From: Prunella strophiata
Taxonomy: Eukaryota; Chordata; Aves; Passeriformes; Prunellidae
Direction: 5' to 3'
Assembly: GCA_036583965.1 (NCBI GenBank)
Contig: JAZBQD010000017.1
Location: 27,934,385 to 27,998,384 of the forward strand
DNA length: 64,000 nucleotides
The notes under the pieces were generated by a model. The model was not told the origin of the DNA. It made no database searches and saw only the letters and a list, made by a program, of their open reading frames with translations. This document shows, piece after piece, positions 1 through 11,800 of this stretch (within the stretch, counting starts at the first letter, position 1; the number at the start of each line of letters is the position of its first letter). Both the position numbers and the translations under genes were made by a program.

Positions 1-3000
1 ATTGGTGTTGTCAATCAAGTGCAGATGCATTTGGCCCTTACCTGTTACTAAAGGCACTGATTCTCTGAGTCAGGCATACCAGAAGAGGGGAGACTGTGAG
101 ACAGATTTTAAGGACAAATAGAGAAGGTGAGATGCAGAGAAGGACCCTTAGTGTAGATGTGAATAGTTTACAGTTTAAAGGGTTTAATTCAAGGGCGTGA
201 TTTCAAGGTGCTGAGTTGACTTTCTTTCAACTAATTTGTTCTACATTATAGAAGATGAGAATTGTCTGTTTTGATATGTCTACTTGCAACCAGTGATAGT
301 TCATTTGAAACAGGGAGGGCAGATAGCACATTCACAGTGTAATTTTTGGACACTAAAAGAGGGTGGAAAGGGAGTGAAGAACGAAAATATTTCAGAACAT
401 AATCTTTGCTTTCATCCACCAGTAAGCCTGAAATAATGCTCAGTTTAAAGAGTTCTGAACATCCAGAAAAGTAGCCAGGATAGAAATCAGGATAGAAATC
501 TATCACTAACAATGTGGTATTGGCTGTAAACACTAGCAGTAAGCAAAACCAGTTTGTTGACTGAATGTTCTTGCCTCTCAGTTCTACTCCATTATGAACA
601 GAAAATTTGCATGTGAGACACTGCAAAGATTTGACACTAGTTTAACATACCTTCCAGTTGCCTAGAGAGGTCTAGTTGCAAATGGACCTCTGGAGATGTC
701 TAGTCTAATCTCCTGTTCCAAGCAGTACATGTTTATCAGGTTGCTGAGTGAGGATGAAACCCTTCTGACCTGCCTTATCCTGGTTCCTGGGCTCTAGGAC
801 TCATACGAGGAAGAAGCCCCTGTGTCCAGTGGGAACTCCCTTGCTGCTTGTGCTTGACTGAGAATCTTTTGTTTTCCCTGTAACTCTCCCTTTTAGGCCG
901 TGGATGATTGCACTCGACACCCTGCATCTCACCTTTCCTTCTCCTGGAGACTAAACAGGCACAATTCCCTCAAGCCTATCCTCGTATGTCAGATATTCCC
1001 GTCCCCAGACCATGTTTAGTGATCCTGCTCTGGATATGCTCCAGTACTGACATCTCTTTTATCATGGGACACCCTCTCACCAGATACAGATGCACGAGTG
1101 CTCTGTAGAAGTAGTAGTCACTGTCTTCCAGCAGCTGGCTGCACTTTGCTATGGAATTCAGGGCTGCCTTCATGGGGTAGACCATTGAATCATTTTCCTT
1201 CCCACCATGTGTCCTCCCTACCATAGTTCCTTTTCTGGCCCATTGTGCCCCATTTTGCACTGCTGATTGGGTTAGTTCCATCCGAAGTGCAGAAGCTATG
1301 GATTTGCCTTGTCTACATTCCATTAGCCTGCTATTCATAATTTATAGCTCACATTCTTTTTCCTTCACCCTCACAAACAGTGTGGCCTTCCAGAAGGCTC
1401 ACCTGTCAGGATATATAGCAGGGATTCTTTCTGTGTGAGCTCAATGACTATCTGCTACACTAACCTGAATATATACATAGATCCTTCTTGGGGAAGCAAC
1501 AGCTGTCTGTCTGTCATGAATGCATGGTTTGTTGTAATTTGTTCATAGTATGTGCATTGTCCTCCTGTTCAAAAAAGGCTTGTGCCTTTTCCTTCTCTGC
1601 ACTAAAGTGCACTTAAAATACCGTTCTCCAGTCCTTGCCATACTTCTGAAATTAGCATGCACCATTAATGTATCTGCACACCTTTAAGTCATTTTGTGGC
1701 AAAGCAGATTCATAGTCAACTGAAGAAAGAGAGCAATACATCTGTCCTCTTAATAAGTATTTATATATGTCACTCTTATTTAAGGGAAATAATTTAGAGA
1801 TTAATTATGACTTGAAAGATATGTTTTCCCACTAAGAAATTGATATTTAAAGCAAGATTTTAAACATGTAGAGCCATAATTACAGTGCCTGCCATGGTTT
1901 CTGAGCACCAGGTTTCTCTTCATCAGAGAATTGTTGAATACATCTGAAAGATATGAGCTTGGTTATGATACAGGCACTTACAAAGGGAATGCTGCACCTA
2001 ATAACTAGAATATGGCAGATTTTAGAGAAGCTGTTTTTAACATAATTTGTTTTCCTGCTGAAACTTTCTGTGTCATCTTGAATTGTTTTTTTTTGCTGAC
2101 ACAGACCAGCTCCAGTTTTAACACTACTGACTCTGCTGCTGGACACACCTAGAAGAAACAATGGCTTGGAGCCAGAAGGTTAGGGATTGGGACATCAAAC
2201 AAGCTGTAAAAACCTTCTAAGCCTCATTTAACATCTTGACGTGTAGGAGCTGTTCTTTGCACTTGTGTTGCCCTGGCTGAACTCTGCACTCTTAAAGTAG
2301 CCTATATATTATGTTAAGACAGCAGACACTGAAGGGTCGCTTGTGGGAAGAGCTGAGGCCAGCTTTACCTCTGGTGCTGTATGGCAGTGTGGGTGCTACC
2401 CATCAGGGGGGAATTCTGTTGGACAGGTTGCTCTGCCAAGAGCAAGCAGGGCAGTTCCATGAGTTCCATGACACTCTTCTCCTGCCTGTGTAATCATGAG
2501 CCTTCCCTCAAAGAGAGTGCCTGCAGAAAGACCACTGGACAGCAGCCCTTGCTCAGTATAGTGCTCAGTCTCAAGGAGTACTATGCCATGAACCATGGTG
2601 ACATGCTCACCTGGAGTAGTTTTCCCACCTGAAGCCACCAGATTATGCATATGGATCTGTTCTGGACAGTTATTGCCCAGTTGGAATGGGTAAGGTCTGC
2701 CCTGAGGCATCCACAGGTAACCTATCCAGGGTAGAACAGGACAGGTCTTGTCTTGCCTAGCTGAACAAGGTTCATGGCCTGCTTGTGCCTATGAAGGGAC
2801 CCTCAGGCCTCTGACAGGCCAACACCACAGATATTTGGGTCTAGAAGAAACAACTGGCTATAGTGAAGATACGTGTTCACAGGAAAATATTAAAGGGGCT
2901 GGAGAGAGGGCTATGGGAAAGAAATCTATTGTCTTCGGGCACACCTCTGGATCAGTTTCTGTGTGAGACAGTCGTGCATGTGGATCAAGGCAGCACAGGT

Positions 3001-3224
3001 GCTGAAAACAAAATACTACCTTAGGCTGCCTTTGTGGTGAACTGTCCATGGGGGTTTGCAACTAGCAGTTGGAGAATGTCAGTCTGGCCACTGCCTTGGC
3101 CTGCCACCCAGCAACTGCTGGTATTTTGTTCTCCTACTTCGCCCTCCAGAAGGAGAGCCTGTCGTGGCGCTGCGCCCCTCTTCCCTACGCACAAGCACAA
3201 ACTTACACTTTGCTTTTCTTGCAG
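1..3224 (+). other. Final intron of the SHB-like gene (partial)
   Basis: This is the stretch upstream of the terminal SHB-like exon. It ends in a pyrimidine-rich tract followed by a cag acceptor at 3222-3224. The upstream donor lies outside the window. Several short frames are open here, but none has a recognisable domain or a convincing pair of splice sites. A small tandem duplication of a 12-base unit (caggatagaaat) is visible near 477-505. No clear transposable element was recognised. The intron assignment follows from the exon call and has not been tested against a transcript. Confidence 0.7.
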
Positions 3225-3408
3225 GAGCAGTCAAGGTTTTATGCATATGAAGCTGACGAAAACCAAAGAGAAATACATCCTGGGTCAGAACAGCCCTCCC
3301 TTCGACAGTGTTCCTGAAGTCATCCACTACTACACTACAAAAAAGCTGCCTATCAAAGGAGCAGAACACTTGTCCTTGCTCTACCCTGTGGCTGTACGGA
3401 CTCTCTAA
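3225..3408 (+). CDS. SHB: SHB-family SH2 adaptor protein, terminal coding exon (C-terminal SH2 half)
   Basis: This exon encodes about 60 residues and ends at a taa stop at 3406-3408. The peptide carries FMHMKL, a Lys-rich turn, GQNSPPF, VPEVIHYY, LPIKGAEH and the terminal LLYPVAVRTL. That is the second half of an SH2 domain with the C-terminus typical of the SHB/SHD/SHE/SHF adaptors. The VPEVIHYYTT and AVRTL wording fits SHB best; SHF is the main alternative. SHB is a cytoplasmic adaptor whose SH2 domain binds phosphotyrosine on activated receptors such as VEGFR2, PDGFR and FGFR, and links them to downstream signalling. The exon begins in phase 2: the first base after the cag acceptor completes a split codon. 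Earlier exons (proline-rich N-terminus, PTB-like region and the SH2 front with its phosphotyrosine arginine) are upstream of the window. The frame is intact, with no sign of a pseudogene. Confidence 0.85.
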
Positions 3409-5212
3409 TAACCTAGTCTCACCCCTTCCTGTGGATGGGAGGTGAGAGATAAGCTGGGTTGCACAGAATTCATTGCCAGAATTCAGAGTCTATGATGGAG
3501 AGAGGCAGCATTTAGTCTTGTGAGTGTGGTGTGGGCTCTCTGCAGAGTTGTTTATGGGACTGTGTGTGTGATGCACTTGTGCTGCAGCATGCCTCTAGAA
3601 TTGTATTGCTGCGTAAGAAAGAGAACACTTATTTTAGTGCAAGGAGAGCAGATAACCTTCCCAGACCTTCTATGTGAATGAAAGTGCTTCCCAACAAAAG
3701 TTCTTCCTTCATGTTTTGAGAAGAATCAACAAGTTCTTCTCAGCAGTAAAAAACCAACAACTTGCATTCTCTTGCTACCCTGAGAAACTTCTCCATGAGA
3801 AAGAGTAACCTTACTCTGAGGGACCCTAGGGTGTTCTTCATGGACCTGAGAAGGAGCTGCTTAGCAAGCAAGTCTCTGGCTCTGGTCACATAGCTTGATG
3901 GGTTTGGGATTTTTTTAATGCAGTTTCTTGGGGTAGTCAAATATTGAACTTCTGTTAGACACACAATCTTAAAATAGTGAGCAAATCATGGTCAATTACT
4001 TATGAATAGGGGATGTAATTAAACAGTAGTTTGTTATATATTTTTATCCTTTTTGGTACAATAATCTCTTAATGTTTACTGTCTTCATTTGCAAGTTTCA
4101 TTTGTAGGTACAGGCAGCTAATTCTGTTTGGGGCAGTTACACCATAATGTTTTAAGTAGTTAGGATAAGTAATTTTGATATGTGGGTTAGTATTTATGCA
4201 TGAGGGTGGTCAAAGGCTTTTATAAAGCTTTAGTAGGCAAAATCTTCACTTGCTCATTCATCTGGATCAAACAGCTGTCCTACTGATGTAGCAGGCTAAC
4301 ATGTGTATCACACTGCCTTTCCACAAGATGGCTTTTGTAGCTGTGAGAACTGCAGTATGCAGCAGAGCAGAATTTTGTTTTTCTGGTCCACCAAGGCATT
4401 CTGAAGGCACAGCTCCATTGGCACATACCTTCTGGCCAGTGCTCTTGTTCACCGTGAGCAGAAGCCTGCCTCCTGCTGTATTTCAGTCACTGTCAGCCAG
4501 AAGCTGTGGAAGGTGCTCTGTATCTTAGTCCTGCCAACTCAGTGCCCATTCACTTGGGACACATTTTCTACATGCTCTGTGTGCTCATTCAGTGAGATAA
4601 GTGAAAAATTATAATTGTACACAAGCTGGAACTGGGGAATCTATAGCCTTATAGTCCTCATGTTGTGCCATCTCCCACATACGTCTAGAATGTTGTGCAT
4701 TAACCCATCAGCTGGTATAGTAGCAAACTGGTTATATGCAGGTTATGTATTTTACAGACAGCAATAGGACTGTGAAATTGTGTGCTATTTAATTCAGCTT
4801 TCTTAGCTACTACTATTTTTTTATGTATGCTTAGAAAGAAGTGCAAATCTGAAAATTGTGATGGAATAACCACTTATTGCCTGTAAAAGTAGTTCTTCAT
4901 GGTGTTGTCTAATCTCTTAAGAACCTCAAGGATGACCCATATACTCTCACTGGTGCTAAATATTCTGTTTCCTTTTAAGCCTGCCTTATTCTTTAAATGG
5001 CATCCAATGCAGATTGAACAGACGTTGATCATATGTGTGTGAAGAGCCCAGTGTCATTCTGTGCAGCAATGGTAGTGGGTCAAACTGTCTTACACAGAAT
5101 TGGAAGCTGCATTGAAATAGATTTTCCAGTTTTCCGAGGAGGGTGGCTCAATGGAGAACAAAGAGACAACATTCCTCTCCAAGTGAAAACAAACATCCCC
5201 TTTTTGTGTACT
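3409..5212 (+). other. Probable SHB 3' UTR
   Basis: This AT-rich non-coding DNA directly follows the SHB-like stop codon. No reading frame in it looks real. A weak ATTAAA at about 4018-4023 could be an early poly(A) signal, but the better candidates lie near 6300. How much of this is transcribed as UTR cannot be decided from sequence alone. Confidence 0.45.
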
Positions 5213-5670
5213 TGATGCCTTGAGAAGGCTGACCTAGAACAGAGGCTAGACAGAGTCAAAGAATAAAGCAGGCATTTATTAAAAGGCCTTAAAGGATACA
5301 CCTTGGGCAGTGTAAGAGCCTGACCACGGCTACACCCAAGATGAACCCAAAATGGTCACAAAATGGACGACCAGTCTCGAGGTCTCACGCTTTTATAAGT
5401 TTTGGTCTATTACCATATTGGAGTTAATTGTCCAGTTATAGGTTTAGGTTATGAAGTTCCATTGTCCTTGTTTTCTCTCTTCAATTCACCATTGTTTATA
5501 CTTCTTGGGCCTGGAGCTTGTAACAGTTGTCCTTGGTCAAGCTGGAAAAGGAATTGTTTTGTCTACCTACCCTGTGAAGAGAACTTAACAACACTTAATA
5601 TGAAGCTCAGAGCTATACATTAAAACAGCACAGAATCTGAAAAATATAAAAGCTAAAACTTAAGGCATCA
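5213..5670 (-). mobile_element. Solo LTR of an endogenous retrovirus
   Basis: This 458-bp block is bounded by short inverted ends: TGATGCCTTGAG at the left and CTTAAGGCATCA at the right. It therefore has the TG...CA form of an LTR. Read on the minus strand it has a TATAAAA box (5391-5397), then about 110 bp lower an AATAAA signal (5275-5280), and then a short U5. That is the normal U3-R-U5 order. The five bases flanking each end do not form a perfect target duplication; only TACT/TATT is similar. No internal retroviral sequence adjoins it, so it is a solo LTR, inserted antisense to SHB and probably inside or just beyond its 3' UTR. Confidence 0.8.
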
Positions 5671-6297
5671 TATTCACCTACCTGCTTTTTTTATTTCCCT
5701 TAAGTCTTTATTCTCTTTACATCATCCAACTGACAAGAGCATACAGGAACTTTTAAGTTAGTATATTCTCTCACCAGGGTAGTTTATGAAGGTGGCAGAG
5801 TTCACACGGATTAGGAATCAGGTGACATCTGCTCTGAGTCTTGGCCTTTGTCGGTTTGAGCAGTTCCATAGTCTCTTTTTCTTCTTTAAAGGGAAAAAAA
5901 AAGTATGCCCCTACTCTGTCTAACAGCAATTACCAGTAGAAACCAATAGCATCATTAACCAAGGCCTTGTCTGGCTTCCTTAAGCACTTTGTCTTTAATT
6001 CATGGGGATAACTATTGTACCAGACCTTTCTTGTCATGGGTCTGATCAAAAGTCAGATGAAGCCAGCAAGTGCCATTTTATTGCTGTCTGCAAATTTTGG
6101 GTTGGGATACATTGTTTCATACAAATTATGTGAATGTGCATCATGCAAATGAGTATACTGCTTATTACAGCTTCAAGGATTAGATCAAGGTTCTTGGTTC
6201 GGTAAGAAGAAATCATCTCAGAATGTTTCAGTTGTCCATGGGAAGGTTTTTTTATTATTTTTCTAAAAGACTTTTAGAAAATATTCAGTAATTGCAG
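5671..6297. other. Non-coding DNA between solo LTR and poly(A) signals
   Basis: AT-rich sequence with no recognisable gene or repeat. It may be the distal part of the SHB 3' UTR if the signals near 6300 are used. Confidence 0.4.
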
Positions 6298-6307
6298 AAT
6301 AAATAAA
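6298..6307 (+). terminator. Overlapping AATAAA poly(A) signals, candidate SHB 3' end
   Basis: Two overlapping AATAAA hexamers (6298-6303 and 6302-6307) are followed within about 30-50 bases by a T/GT-rich stretch, as expected for a downstream element. A second candidate, ATTAAA, is at about 6485-6490. Either would give a 3' UTR of about 2.9-3.1 kb including the LTR. RNA evidence is needed to choose. Confidence 0.4.
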
Positions 6308-6499
6308 ACCAGGATTTTGTTTGCACTGTAATGTTGTCTCTGTTTATTTAAGTGATTGTATGATATTTTTCCAGTGAAGGAATATTCTTCCCAGATTTTT
6401 TAATGTACAGTGAAAATGCAGTGTGTTAACAGTGTGTAGTATTGCGTATAGGTGGAAGATCTTGTAGTGATCATGCCTATATTGCACATTAAAAGTTTA

Positions 6500-9306
6500 T
6501 TTTAAAAAAAATATAAACCTCTCCTTTTTTTCCTCTGATTGTCCTTGTGTACTCAGATTGTCATGAATAGCTAATAATTGAAGTGGCTTTCTAGAACAAC
6601 TTGTGTTTATTTATCTCAACTGTGTTGTGAAAGTAGTCATTAGGTTATGATTTGGAGTCTGGAAAATTATATATCTCAGTTCTACCCTGAGTAATTCACT
6701 TGATAGTGTGCACCTTTACAAGGGCTGGCACAGGTGCATGTGTGAATGATATTGCTGGTGGTGTCCAAGGAATCCAGTTATTGCTGCTAACAGCATAACA
6801 CTAGTGAGTCACTTTTTGCAGTCTTTGTAAGAGGTGTTAATTAGACTTCTATTTTGATGAGCATTTCACAGCATGGTGAAAGCTGTGAACATCTGTATTA
6901 TGTTTAGTAGAGCTTTAGTGGCCAAGGTTGCATTTCACAGCTCCTTCCATAATTGGAATATCATTTAGGTTTGTGGAAGTACAGTCATCACCATGGTTTC
7001 TCTACTTGATAACAGATTATTATCTTACTTTGAAATTAAGTCTTCAGAGACAGGATGCAAAGCACAGGACTGAATTAAGTGCAAAGGTACAAAACAGACA
7101 TTTTCAGCTTCTCAAAGAACATGGTCTGAATCTATACTCTGAGGAAAATGCTTACTGCTTGGAAGATGACATATTTGTGGGCTTCTCCTCAGCATCCCAT
7201 TGGGTTTTGCACTTTATCTTGATGTCATGGCTCAAGGTGGCAACACAAACACCATGTGGCAATGTTGGTGGAGTCCAGAAATTATATTATAAATTATAAA
7301 TTATCCAGACTCTGATTCCATTTTGACACTGCTACACAACTAAGCTGTACTCTGGTGAACTCAGTCCTCTGCTGCTGTAAGTTATTCATGCTGTCCTTGG
7401 TTGGTACCTCAAGTGGTGCCTGAGCAAAACAAGCAAGGTCTTAACAGAATTTTAAATAAACAGATTAAAGACCTCACCCCACACAACACTCTACTCTCTC
7501 CCTGTAGAGAGGTAAAACAAAACAGATTTGGAACAGAACTGAGTGTACTCCTGGTATGAGCAAGGAGTGAAGGAAATAAAAAGGAGATTCAACTGGTTTT
7601 CAGATATATATATATATATATATATATTTTAATTATCTGAAATAATCCCACATAAAATACTGCATATTGCTTTCTTTTATTACTTTTTTTTTTTTTTTGG
7701 AGGCTCCAGTAAGAAGGTAGGAAGAAAGTAAGGAGGAAAATCACAGCAGCTGAACAAAGTTGTTGATCTGAAATGAAGCAAATAGAAGTCCTACTGAAAA
7801 AAAATGTTCATATGTTGCAAGGGATGACCATGTACAGTCAAATTTTCTGCAGCATGTGATTTCCATCTTGAGCCTTGAGCTTCCTCTGTGAGCAAGGTAT
7901 GCACAATATAGAGATAGTGTGGTGATTTCAGTTCTCTGCACCTTGTATTTAGTTCAGTGATAAGATTATACCAAATACTGCCTTTGCTTTCAGGGTCCCT
8001 GAATTGCATTTGTAGCTGCTGGCAATTCCAAGACACAAGCTTGGTGAAGCTTGTTGGCAAGTTGATTATATTAACCCATTCCCCAAGTCTGCCTCAGTTC
8101 TAACCACAGTAGAAATATCAAGATGATGGCTGGAAATCTGCTGAGTTGCATAAACTGTGGGGATGACTGAAACATGATGATTATATGACATTAATGTATA
8201 GGAAGAGTTACAGGATTGTTTATAGAGTAATGGCTAGATTGTGTCAGGTAGTATGGGTAGGGCCTGGCTGAAATTTAGCTATGAAAGAATAGAGAAGGAT
8301 AAGGTAACCATTTACAAGTAAACAGCTTGTTAACTGCTGTGAAAGTTCTAAAAGTGTCATGGAGAAAGTGTGGAGATACTTTCAGCAAGGGCAGACTCTG
8401 AATGGCAGTGAGGCAAGAGCCAAGTGCAAGCTACTGAGGAGGGAATTTGAGTACAGGAACCAGGCATTCTCTAGAAGTCTGTAATGGGTATTGTGCAGGG
8501 TCTCTCAAGAGAGACACAGAAGGTAGCTCCAAGAGGTGACCCAGACAAAGAGATTATGAAGATAGACTAAAGAAACTTGATGAGAATCCAGAGAGATTCA
8601 GAAGAGCCCTCAAACAAAACCCTGGAGAGGAAAAGGGGAGAATTCAGGAATGCCTTGGGAGAAATACAAGGAACCCTACATCCTTAGAGACTGCACACAG
8701 TAAGGCTGGAACTGCTACACTGACCCTCCTGACTTCTCTCCCAGACTGTGTGGTCTACCACATAGGACAAGGAGTACACTGATCAAGCCAACTTCTCTTC
8801 TGGACTGTACTGTGGAACAGAAAAGTCATGTTTTTCATGGCTGACATTACAGATATCCATGTCTAAAATGTTTTTGGATCTGACTTCATTTAGACTTTGC
8901 ACTTTCATTTTAACTTTTACTGAAAAAAAGAACCCTGAACTCTCTATTTCTTATTAATTAATTATTGTTAATTATTTTCAAATATAAAGTTATGTGATAT
9001 AGTTGTGATAAATTATTATAATAAAAGGATTTCAGTTAGTAACTTTGGCCAGGAGGGACCACAGTTTCAACCTGAGTATTACCAGTTCTGTGAAAATAAG
9101 AACTGTAAACAATGTCTTTGATTTTTGTTGTTTGTTCATAATCTCCTTTCAGCACAAATGTAGTAAACTTTCTTCTGAAATCCTCTTATTATTTACCTCC
9201 AGTAATTAGATCTATTCATAGAGAGGGCAGCCTATAAAATCTTGTCATCTGTATGTTGTTTCTACATATTAGGACTATTTTTATTTCCATATAAATATAT
9301 CTATAT
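6500..9306. other. Gene-free intergenic stretch
   Basis: No supported gene was found. The stretch contains a TA dinucleotide microsatellite (7604-7627), a T-run near 7684-7698 and otherwise unremarkable AT-rich DNA. Confidence 0.6.
7604..7627. repeat. (AT)n microsatellite
   Basis: An uninterrupted alternation of A and T for 24 bases, directly readable in the sequence. Confidence 0.9.
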
Positions 9307-11168
9307 AGAATCATTTAGGTCATCAAGTCCAACATTTAACCTAACACTTTCAAATCCACCCCTAAACCATGTCCTTAAATGCCACATCTTTTAAATATCT
9401 CCAGACAGTGGACTGAACCACTTCCCCAAGCAGCCTGGTCTATGACTGATAACCCTTTAAGTAACAAATTATTTCCATATTAATGCAGTCTAAACCACCA
9501 CTGGTGCAACTTGAGGCTGTTTCCTCTCATCCCCTCATTTGTTGGGAGAAAAAGCTGACCCCCACCTCACTAAATCTTCCTTCCCTGTAGTTGCAGAGTT
9601 GAGGTTTCCCCGAATCTCCTTTTCTACAGGCTTAACAGATGCAGTCCCATCAGCTGCTCTTCACAGGACTTGTGCTCCAGACCCTTCACCAGCAGCTCCT
9701 TTTCCCTTCTCTGGACACACCCCAGCACCTCGATGTTCTTTTTGAAGTGAGGGGCCCAGAACTGAACACAGAACTCGAGGTGTGGCCTCACCAGTGACAA
9801 GTACAGGGGCACAATCCCTGCCCTGCTCCTGCTGGCCACACTATTGCTGACACAGGCCAGGATGCCATTGGCCTTCTTGGCCACCTGGGCACACTGCTTC
9901 TTTGTGTTCAGCCAGATGTTGACCATATCACCCCCAGGTCCTTTGCTGGACAACTTTCCAGACACTCTGCTCCCCATCTACAGTGCTGAGTGAAGTTGTT
10001 GTGACCCCAGGGCAGGACCTGAGACTTGGCCTTATTGAATCTCACACCATTGGCCTCAGCCCATCAATCCAGCCTGTCCAGATCCCTCTGCAGAGCCTTC
10101 GTGCCTTCCAGCAGGTCCACACTCCCACCCAACCTGGTGTTGTCTCCAAAATGACTGAGGGTATGCTCAGTTCCATCACCCAGATCAGCAAACTAGCTAT
10201 TAACCAAAACTGGCTCCAGTACTGACCCCTGGAAAAAGCACTTGTGACTGATGCTGGCTAGGTGTAGCTCCATTCACCACCACTCTCTGGACCTGGCCAT
10301 CCAGACACTTTGTTACCCTATAAACATGAACAGCCAGTTTCTCTGGGAGAATTCTATGGGAGATAATGTCAAAGGCTTTGACTGAGTCAAGATAGACAAC
10401 ATCCAAAGCCTTTCCCTCATCTATTAAGTGGGTCCCCCTGTCATAGGTCAGGCTGGTCAAGTAGCACCTGCCTTCCCTCGGTCCTTGCTGGCTGGGCCTG
10501 ATCCCTGGTTGTCTTGTAGGTGCCATGTGATGGCACTCAGTGTGATCTGTTCCATGACCTTCTCCAGGCTGACAGGCCTACAGTGCCCCAACACCTTATA
10601 GATCCTGCTTCCAATGCTTGTAGAAGGGCATCACACTGGCCAACTTCCAGTCTCCTGGGACCTCCCTGGTTAGCCAGGACTGCTGCTAAATGAATAAAAA
10701 TTACTCAATGAGCTCGTCTACCAGCTCCCTCAGTACCCTTGGGAGGAAACCATTTGGCCTCATAGACTTATGTGTGTCTAAGGTGTGTAGCAGGTTGTTA
10801 ATTTCCCCCCCTGCATTATTAGGCCATCATTCTGTTTCCCATCTATGTCTCCCAGATCACCAGATATATTGATAGAAACATTTTGTCTTTTACTGCAGTA
10901 GTCAAATTAACTTCTACTTGGGCTTTGGCCCTTTAAGTTTTCTTCCCATGCAAATTTGGAACTTGGTAGTCTTCCTGAGTGAAGACCCACTTCTTCCAAA
11001 GGTCATAAACTCTTTTCCTTACTGAATTACAGCCAAAACTCTCTTGTTCAGACTGGTTTTCTTCCCCCCCCCACCACATGTCTTTTGGCATTCAGGGAGG
11101 GTACTTCTGCACCTCTAAGATTTTTTTCTTCAAAAATTGCTAGCCTGCCTAGATTCCTTTGTCCTTCA
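9307..11168 (-). mobile_element. CR1 LINE, old copy, 3' portion (reverse transcriptase and 3' UTR)
   Basis: On the minus strand this is a degraded CR1 retrotransposon. Its 3' UTR end is at the left, where the reverse complement of the usual AATGATTC end begins near 9307. Conceptual minus-strand peptides match the CR1 ORF2 reverse transcriptase. Around 10526-10200 there is a segment with DEGKALDVVYLD and KAFDIISH (RT palm region) and a broken GVPQG-type motif. Around 9977-9624 there is the C-terminal KKANGILAC...VASRSR...[13 protein letters not shown] region. Stops and frameshifts are frequent, so it is inactive. The 11.2 kb end is where a second CR1 is inserted, and the same element resumes at about 11650. 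Confidence 0.88.
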
Positions 11169-11649
11169 AGAAAGCACAGAATCACAGGATCCTTTAGGCT
11201 GGGAAAGGCCTCTGGACCATTGAGACCAATCTTTGATTGATCACCACCTTGTCAACTAAACCATTGCACCACATCCTGTGTCCAGTCCTTTCATGAGCAC
11301 CTGCAAGGGTGGTGACTCCACCACTTCCCTGGGCAGCCCATGCCAATGTTTAACAACCCTTTCCATCAAGAAATTCCTCCTGATATCCAGTTTGGATCTC
11401 CCCTGGCACAGCTTGAGGCTGTGTCCTCTCATCCTGTAACTAATTGCCCATGAAAAGAGGCCAACCCCAAACTAGCTACAACTTTCTCTCTGCGAGTTTT
11501 AGAGCAGTAAGGTCACCCCTGAGCCTCCTTTTCTCCAGACTGAACAATCCTAGGTCCCTGAGCCTCTCCTAATAGGACTTGTCCTCTAGACCTTTCTCCA
11601 ACTTCACTGTCCTTCTCTGGACTCACCCCAGCACCTCAATATCTTTTTG
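11169..11649 (-). mobile_element. Second CR1 LINE 3' end, nested in the older CR1
   Basis: This block begins with a fresh CR1 3' terminus (agaatcacaggatcctttagg, antisense) and runs through the usual 3' UTR and last coding stretch to about 11649. The same section of CR1 is already present at about 9307-9760, so this is a second copy. The DNA on either side (…ccttcaagaa and tgccttccaagagactctgtc…) belongs to one continuous stretch of the older element, which makes this an insertion. Both copies are in the minus orientation and 5' truncated. Confidence 0.82.
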
Positions 11650-11800
11650 AAGTGCCTTCCAAGAGACTCTGTCAGCTAGGCCAAAGGCTTCCTGACAGAA
11701 GTCCAAGCTGGTAGTTCTAACCACATTCCTTAATTCTGTTGTTTCATGATTACTGCAGTCCAGACCATTAGCTGCACCAGTTTTACTGCTGTTAAGGCTG
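11650..11800 (-). mobile_element. Continuation of the old CR1 beyond the nested copy
   Basis: The sequence from about 11650 (tgccttccaagagactctg…, then cagaagtccaagctggtagttct) is the next part of CR1 ORF2 expected after the segment ending at about 11168. It fades into unrecognised DNA near 11800; the exact end is approximate. Confidence 0.65.

Noticed and set aside
3056..3317. Alternative frames overlapping the SHB-like exon
   Set aside because: They are out of frame with the SH2 peptide and have no family similarity.
9539..10225. Plus-strand frames across 9.5-10.2 kb
   Set aside because: They are antisense readings of the CR1 reverse-transcriptase region.
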